Origin: an uncultured Bacteroidales bacterium
Lineage (GTDB): Bacteria > Bacteroidota > Bacteroidia > Bacteroidales > UBA932
Reading direction: 5' to 3'
Assembly: GCA_905234795.1 (NCBI GenBank)
Contig: CAJOIQ010000008.1
Coordinates: 1-64,000 of the forward strand
DNA: 64,000 nt
The notes beneath the pieces were generated by a model. That model had not been told where the DNA came from. It did no database searches and was given only the letters and a program-made list of their open reading frames with translations. A program made the position numbers and the translations under genes. Within the stretch, counting starts at the first letter, position 1. The number at the start of each line of letters is the position of its first letter. This document shows positions 59,580 to 64,000 of this stretch, in pieces.

Positions 59580-60470
59580 TTAGAACATTACGCCAATACC
59601 TACATTGGCTTCGTAAAACTTAAAGGAATTGGTCTGGACACCGGCCGACAGCACCACGCCTCCAAAACGGAATACCAAACCGGTTTCGGCCTCTATTCCG
59701 CTGAAGGAAGAGGGAACCACCTTGGCATACTCATAATCCCCTTCGGAGCCGTACATCTGCCAGGCCACGGTGCGGGTGCCATAACCGCCACCCACATAGG
59801 CATACATAGAACCGTTGTCTCCCAGGTCTGTGAGATGACGCATATAACCGCCGGTGACGGCGAAGCGGCTCTTCTTGGTTTCTCCGGTGAACCAGCCCTT
59901 CACGCCGTCTATCATCCCCTCGGCGTCGGTATCGGCCGTAGTCTTGAGGCCGAAAGTGAAGTCCGTCTTGATACGGAAATAACCGCCATTCAACTTGCAG
60001 AAGCCCACCATAATGCCGTAGCTCATGTGCATGGGCTTGGCAAAGCCGGTGCTCAGCGTGGGCATGATGAGGGTGCGCATCTTCACGGCCTCCTCAATGT
60101 CCAGGTCCATCAGGTACACCATACCGGACTCGATGGCCAGATTGGCGGGGATGGTGAACTCCACGGGTTTGGCGTCTTCCATGGAAATCTTGATGCGCGT
60201 GGTGCCCTCGGGAACATGGATGAGCCATTCACCGGGGTACTGCACGGGGTCTCCCACCGCGCCCTCGAACACAAGGTTGGCGTCGGAAGCGGCGAAGGTG
60301 ATGTCGATGAGCGCCGCAAGCTTTTTGTTATTGTCGAAAACGGGCGATGTCCTGGCACGCATATCCCCAATGTCAGACTTGGAGAAATTGCGAACAATGA
60401 GCTTGCTGTTCTGCGCGCTGGCGCAAACGGCCAGCGAGGCCAGGATAAGGAGGGTAATAATACGTTTCAT
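59580..60470 (-). CDS. Putative outer-membrane barrel protein with PEGA-like N-terminal domain
   Basis: The 296-residue protein has a cleavable signal peptide (about 1-19), a beta domain (about 25-125; WLIHVPEGTTRIKISMED resembles PEGA-type modules), and a C-terminal region of alternating hydrophobic strands (about 140-296) ending GGVVLSAGVQTNSFKFYEAN and GVMF, a typical barrel terminus with final Phe. It is probably an 8-strand outer-membrane protein. It overlaps the upstream gene by 4 bases and is 3 bases from the first LRR gene, so it may help present the LRR lipoproteins. That role is inferred. Confidence 0.65.
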   Translation of the reverse strand: MKRIITLLILASLAVCASAQNSKLIVRNFSKSDIGDMRARTSPVFDNNKKLAALIDITFAASDANLVFEGAVGDPVQYPGEWLIHVPEGTTRIKISMEDAKPVEFTIPANLAIESGMVYLMDLDIEEAVKMRTLIMPTLSTGFAKPMHMSYGIMVGFCKLNGGYFRIKTDFTFGLKTTADTDAEGMIDGVKGWFTGETKKSRFAVTGGYMRHLTDLGDNGSMYAYVGGGYGTRTVAWQMYGSEGDYEYAKVVPSSFSGIEAETGLVFRFGGVVLSAGVQTNSFKFYEANVGIGVMF

Positions 60471-61444
60471 CGGATGGTGAAGCTATTGATGTTAAACACT
60501 TTATCTTCGGAGAGTTTCTGGGTCTTTTTGTCGTCCAGCCAGTAGGGCTGCCAGGTTCTTACGTGAATCTGGGGATGGGCTTCATCCCTGAAGTCCCAGA
60601 GCATGAACAGGTATCCGTCGTCGGAATAGGTGGACGACTTGTACCCCTGGCGCAGCATCACGCCATAGTATCCGTCCACGGACGGGTGTTTGGACACCTT
60701 GATGTCCGTAAACGTAACCTGGATGTATTTGTTGTTGGGGAACACCCGGGTGCGCAGCTTTTCAATATACTCGTGCTTGCGCTGTTGGGTGTACTCGATC
60801 TGGGTATCCTCCTTGAGCACGGCCATGCGGTCCCCTTTCTTGCGGCGGACCACCTTGCCGGTGATGATGAGGGCGTCGTCGCTGAACACATTCTCCAGGA
60901 AGTCGATGTCCTTACGGTTGTAGGCCGTACGGAACTGCTCCACATAGTCCAGGATCATCTGGCGACAGCGGAGGTCGGTAACCTCGGAGCCGTCGGACAT
61001 CACCTTGCGGTACAGGTGGTTCTGCAAGGCCAGGTTCACGCGGGAAACCGTTCCGTCGGGTTCCAGGTCAATGACCAGCTCCTGGTAATCGGTCCTTCCG
61101 TCATCGGCCCTGAGTTCGATGGGAACATTTCTCACCTGGTAACCGGAATAGGTTTTGGCAATCCTTTCCACAATCTCCGGTTCTTCACAGTGGAAGGGCA
61201 TATTGCCCCACAGCATGCTAAGGGCGTCGGCGGCGTCCGGAGTGATGAACACACCGGAGAGGTTGAGGCCGGAGCCATCGTCAAAGCAATCGTTGAAGCT
61301 GGTGAGCAGGTTGGTCAGGTTGTTGTCAATCTTCTGCCTCAGCGGCCCGTTGGCCAGGCCTTCGCTGATGGAGAAGGTTACGGACTGCGCCTGGGCCGCC
61401 GTCCATGCGGCCAGCGCTAACAGGGTTATAATGAGTCGTTTCAT
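60467..61444 (-). CDS. Exported protein with NTF2-like domain
   Basis: The 325-residue protein has a signal peptide (about 1-19). The N-terminal part (about 20-140) is unassigned. The C-terminal part (about 160-305) starts ILDYVEQFRTAYNRKDIDFL, ENVFSDDALIITGKVV, a SnoaL/NTF2-like opening helix pair, and continues with curved-sheet strands (VTFTDIKVSKHPSVDGYYG). NTF2-like domains bind small ligands or mediate protein contacts. It is the fourth gene of the operon, with 4-base overlaps on both sides. Periplasmic by prediction. Confidence 0.65.
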   Translation of the reverse strand: MKRLIITLLALAAWTAAQAQSVTFSISEGLANGPLRQKIDNNLTNLLTSFNDCFDDGSGLNLSGVFITPDAADALSMLWGNMPFHCEEPEIVERIAKTYSGYQVRNVPIELRADDGRTDYQELVIDLEPDGTVSRVNLALQNHLYRKVMSDGSEVTDLRCRQMILDYVEQFRTAYNRKDIDFLENVFSDDALIITGKVVRRKKGDRMAVLKEDTQIEYTQQRKHEYIEKLRTRVFPNNKYIQVTFTDIKVSKHPSVDGYYGVMLRQGYKSSTYSDDGYLFMLWDFRDEAHPQIHVRTWQPYWLDDKKTQKLSEDKVFNINSFTIR

Positions 61445-62148
61445 AAAACGTTACTGTTTTTCAAGCCTTCTACATACACCCAGAGCGGGGCGTTTTTATA
61501 TCTCATGGGTTGCGCAGGTTCTCCGGTCTTGGCGTTCTTGCGCTGGTAATTGTCGTCCATGGGCGTCATCACTTCCAGGATCTTCTTGTTGCGGGCGTCG
61601 AAGAATACCAGGATGCCGTCGTTGGCATATTGCTGGGTATCGGCATCAATCTTCTGGGCGGCACGGATTTCGGCCGATAAGGGGCTGGCGGAAATCAGGT
61701 CCAGGACCTGGTTGATGGTAACGGCCGAAAGGATGCCGTCCACCAGCGCCTTAAGGTCTTCCTTGCGGGTGTCGCTGCCCAGCTCCTGAGCCAGGGACTG
61801 TTCCACCTCCAGCAGGCGCGCCTTCTCCACATACACAATGCTGCGGTAAGTGTCGGGACGCATCAGGCACACGATGCTCTCTACCAGTTCGTCGGGAATG
61901 GTTTTCTTCTCTTTCAGATACACAAAGTCGTCGGAGTCCAGGAAAGCTTCCACCTGGATCATCAGTTCCTTCCGGGCCTGTTCCCGGGACACTTCGGGGT
62001 TGGGCTCGGCAGGAACCGTGGACAGCCCGTAAAGGTAACGGTCCGTGTCTTTCTTGATCTGGTTGATCTGCCTCAACAGCGCATCCTTGTCCTGCGACAG
62101 CACGGGCAGGGACACCAGCAGAAGTGCGAGGGTGAATAGTTTTTTCAT
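61441..62148 (-). CDS. Exported protein of unknown function (235 residues)
   Basis: I do not recognise the family. A signal peptide (about 1-18) is followed by a mainly helical region with acidic stretches (about 20-165) and a short beta-rich C-terminus (GILVFFDARNKKILEVMTPM). Two ATGA-type overlaps tie it to its neighbours. It is probably periplasmic and part of the same complex or pathway as the TIR protein. Confidence 0.7.
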   Translation of the reverse strand: MKKLFTLALLLVSLPVLSQDKDALLRQINQIKKDTDRYLYGLSTVPAEPNPEVSREQARKELMIQVEAFLDSDDFVYLKEKKTIPDELVESIVCLMRPDTYRSIVYVEKARLLEVEQSLAQELGSDTRKEDLKALVDGILSAVTINQVLDLISASPLSAEIRAAQKIDADTQQYANDGILVFFDARNKKILEVMTPMDDNYQRKNAKTGEPAQPMRYKNAPLWVYVEGLKNSNVL

Positions 62149-62762
62149 CGGGCAAGATTATGAATGGGGGTAAAGGTATAGGCTTCGGCCTGCAGGAGGC
62201 CTTCTTCCTTTTCCAGAATCCCCGGGTCAATGTCAAAAATGAAGGTATGGCTGTATCCCAGCTTTTCGTTCACCAGGAAGAGCGTGGCCTTGACATGGTC
62301 TTCCTGGGCCTTTTCTATTCCCACGAAAGGGACGAAGGCGCATTCCATGATGCAGAAGCCCAGCAGGCGGTTCAGCGGCACATCCACTTCCTCCATGGCG
62401 TAGTTGTAACGGTGCTGCTTGAGGGCCACGGTGTAGTTGGTACTGCCGGTGTACCCGGAAAGCAGGGTGAGAATGGATTCCACGGGACGGTCCTTGTCCC
62501 TCAAGGGAGTATAGTTTCCTTTTTTATCCCGCAGAAAATAGGATACGGCGCGCACGGATTCGGTCTCATAGTGGCCGTAATCGGACACATAGAGGTCTTT
62601 GTCTACACGCTGCAGGCTGTCGGGGAGAGGTCTTTCCAGCCCCCCTTCATAAAGGGAAAGGCCGTCCATGAAAAACTTTTCCATGGCCGGCTTGTCGGGT
62701 TCCTGGGCGAAGGCGGCGAGTGAAACCGCCAGACACAGGAGTATGGTTATTTCTTTACGCAT
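62145..62762 (-). CDS. Exported protein of unknown function (205 residues)
   Basis: I do not recognise the family. A signal peptide (about 1-19, MRKEITILLCLAVSLAAFAQ) precedes a mixed alpha/beta domain. Cys residues in LLGFCIMECAFVPFVGIEKA are the only notable feature. Its first 16 bases overlap the end of the TIR gene, and its end overlaps the next gene by 4 bases, so it is translated from the same message. Confidence 0.7.
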   Translation of the reverse strand: MRKEITILLCLAVSLAAFAQEPDKPAMEKFFMDGLSLYEGGLERPLPDSLQRVDKDLYVSDYGHYETESVRAVSYFLRDKKGNYTPLRDKDRPVESILTLLSGYTGSTNYTVALKQHRYNYAMEEVDVPLNRLLGFCIMECAFVPFVGIEKAQEDHVKATLFLVNEKLGYSHTFIFDIDPGILEKEEGLLQAEAYTFTPIHNLAR

Positions 62763-63913
62763 TTTCCAAGGTTTTGATCGGCTGCGTTATCCGGGTTGTC
62801 TCCCAGACGGATGAAAGCTTTCTTCACGCCATCGGACCCGTACCATTCACCGTAGTTCAGGTGGCCTTCCCGCCAGTCTCCTTTGATGTAGTCTCCAGCC
62901 TCGGCGAATCTTTCCTCGGGATCATGCATGTCGATGCGCCGGCGCTTCTTGAAGGTGTAGGTGCCGAAGCCGTCGGGATAGCCGTCCTTGACGGTTCCGC
63001 TGAAGGTGTCAGCCTTGAGGTCCACCTTGACCTTCTGGGGAGGCGCTTCCTCCTTGGGTTTGCGCATGACGGTTGACGACTGAGAGGTGGACGAACCGGC
63101 CGACTGGGTAGAAGTCTTCTGGGTAGTGGTCTTAGGCTGTTCCTGGACCTTGGGTTGCTCCTGGGTTTTGGGCTGCTCCTGAACCACGGCCGCCTGATCC
63201 TTGGCCTGTTCTTCCTTCACCGGCTCCGTCACGGGCTGTTCGGCAGGCTGTCCGGCAGGCTGTCCGGCGGGTTTTTCGGCCACGGCAGTCTGTTCGGCGG
63301 CTGGCCGGGCCGGCTTCCTGAGGAGGAAGAAGGCGCCTCCGCCACCCAGCAGGAGGACGGCGGCCACGATGCCGATCACCAGCCCCCCCTTCTTTTTGCC
63401 GCCAGCAGGTGCGGGTGCGGGAGTGGCTGTAGCCACAGGGGTCACAGGAGCCACGGGGGCCGATGTTACCGGCTGCTGCACCGGAGTAGGCTGCTGGACA
63501 GGAGCCACGGGGGCAGGTTCGGCCGGTTCCCCGCGGTAATCCCGGATGAACTTCTCTATGAGGGCGAAGTCCTTTTCCTGGCTGTCTCGGGTTTTGATAT
63601 GCTGCTTGAGCGACAGGAAATACTCCATGTCGTCGTCGTAGGGATTGTCCTCCAGCAGATAAGGGATGATGTGCTTGTGCTTGTTGAAGGCCAGCGTAAC
63701 CTCGTTTTTCACGTGTTCCGACCGGCATGACTCCTTGCTGCACACCACCACCATGATGTCGGAATTGCGCAGCGCACGCGTAATTTCTCCGGAGAAATTC
63801 CCGGATGTGATGTCCCTGAAAGCAATCCAGCACTTGATGCCCCTGTTTTCCAGGTAATTGAGCAGAGCCTCGGCAACTATTCTGTCGCAACTGCTATAGC
63901 TGATGAAAACCAT
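62747..63913 (-). CDS. TIR-domain protein with one membrane span and MORN-like C-terminus
   Basis: The 388-residue protein starts with a bacterial TIR domain (residues 1-126): VFISYSSCDRIVAEALLNYL, GIKCWIAFRDITSGNF, DIMVVVCSKESCRSE, then HVKNEVTLAF. The Glu at 71 aligns with the NADase glutamate of catalytic TIRs. A Pro/Ala-rich linker (127-170), KKK, and a single membrane helix (about 176-198) follow. Then comes a long Pro/Gln/Glu/Thr linker (about 200-300) and a C-terminal region with MORN-like repeats (FSGTVKDGYPDGFGTYTF; GDYIKGDWREGHLNYGEW). The TIR is probably cytoplasmic and the MORN part extracytoplasmic. It heads the ten-gene operon that encodes the LRR lipoproteins. Confidence 0.85.
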   Translation of the reverse strand: MVFISYSSCDRIVAEALLNYLENRGIKCWIAFRDITSGNFSGEITRALRNSDIMVVVCSKESCRSEHVKNEVTLAFNKHKHIIPYLLEDNPYDDDMEYFLSLKQHIKTRDSQEKDFALIEKFIRDYRGEPAEPAPVAPVQQPTPVQQPVTSAPVAPVTPVATATPAPAPAGGKKKGGLVIGIVAAVLLLGGGGAFFLLRKPARPAAEQTAVAEKPAGQPAGQPAEQPVTEPVKEEQAKDQAAVVQEQPKTQEQPKVQEQPKTTTQKTSTQSAGSSTSQSSTVMRKPKEEAPPQKVKVDLKADTFSGTVKDGYPDGFGTYTFKKRRRIDMHDPEERFAEAGDYIKGDWREGHLNYGEWYGSDGVKKAFIRLGDNPDNAADQNLGKCVKK

Positions 63914-63918
63914 TGTAA

Positions 63919-63979
63919 TTTGTCCTAATTATGTGTGTGGCTTTTATTCCTTGGAATAAACTTTATTAGGACAAAGTTA
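63919..63979 (-). promoter_or_regulatory. Promoter and leader of the TIR-LRR operon with long inverted repeat
   Basis: TAACTTTG on the complement of 63972-63979 is an exact -7 match. TTTGTCCTAAT (63919-63929, just upstream of the start codon) and ATTAGGACAAA (63965-63975, overlapping the -7 element) are perfect reverse complements. A smaller palindrome TTATTCCTTGGAATAA is at 63945-63960. The start of the mRNA could pair with the sequence next to the start codon. Confidence 0.55.
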
Positions 63980-64000
63980 TTTAAAAAAAGTGGAAATTAC

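Overview
The window looks like a chromosomal segment of a moderately GC-rich, uncultured Bacteroidales bacterium. The reasons are: almost every gene start is preceded by the Bacteroidota -7 promoter motif TAnnTTTG (with TTTG 19 bases upstream at the tRNA-fMet gene); Shine-Dalgarno sequences are not evident; and the gene content is typical (Na+-NQR, butyrate kinase with 2-oxoacid:ferredoxin oxidoreductase, TonB-dependent outer-membrane proteins, an Mfa2/FimB-like lipoprotein, BspA-like leucine-rich-repeat surface lipoproteins).

Layout. 1-9.9 kb is a housekeeping stretch: intramembrane protease, thymidine kinase, rsmI, a helix-hairpin-helix protein, recA, glutamine synthetase, tRNA-Gly, hisS, a transglutaminase-like protein and initiator tRNA. 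9.9-20.5 kb is an accessory region behind tRNA-fMet. Its small genes (TfoX-like, hydrolase, two zinc-ribbon fusion enzymes, TetR-like regulator with a divergent outer-membrane protein, CAT-like acetyltransferase, MerR/GyrI regulator, YdeI-like, ZIP transporter) are interspersed with several small repeat families, and about 8.5 kb of it is bracketed by a composite direct repeat. 20.5-27.4 kb carries a TonB receptor, a GNAT enzyme, an acyltransferase, a lone plug-domain protein and a GH5 hydrolase/PfkB kinase pair. 27.5-32.7 kb is an operon for fermenting branched-chain amino acids: butyrate kinase, branched-chain aminotransferase, small TPR-like protein, then the four subunits of a VOR-type oxidoreductase. 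A PcrA/UvrD helicase follows on the other strand, then nqrABCDEF (35.2-41.0 kb), in which nqrF is broken by a frameshifting deletion. 41.2-44.4 kb holds a ParD/ParE-like toxin-antitoxin pair, two fimbrial-type lipoproteins and a DUF47/PhoU-like protein.

The most unusual part is 44.6-63.9 kb: ten tightly packed minus-strand genes that look like one operon. The first gene encodes a TIR-domain protein with a single membrane segment and a MORN-like C-terminus. Four small exported proteins follow (one NTF2-like, one barrel-like), then five lipoproteins, four of them very large, built from BspA-type LRRs, 26-residue Cys/Tyr repeats and shared fimbrillin-like or Fn3-like N-terminal modules. TIR signalling modules and LRR ectodomains encoded side by side resemble a Toll-like receptor split over several polypeptides; the function is unknown.

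A second unusual signal is a family of palindromic elements inserted in frame inside protein-coding genes (the helix-hairpin-helix gene and pcrA). The loop is nearly invariant while the long stems differ yet remain self-complementary, as in Rickettsia palindromic elements.
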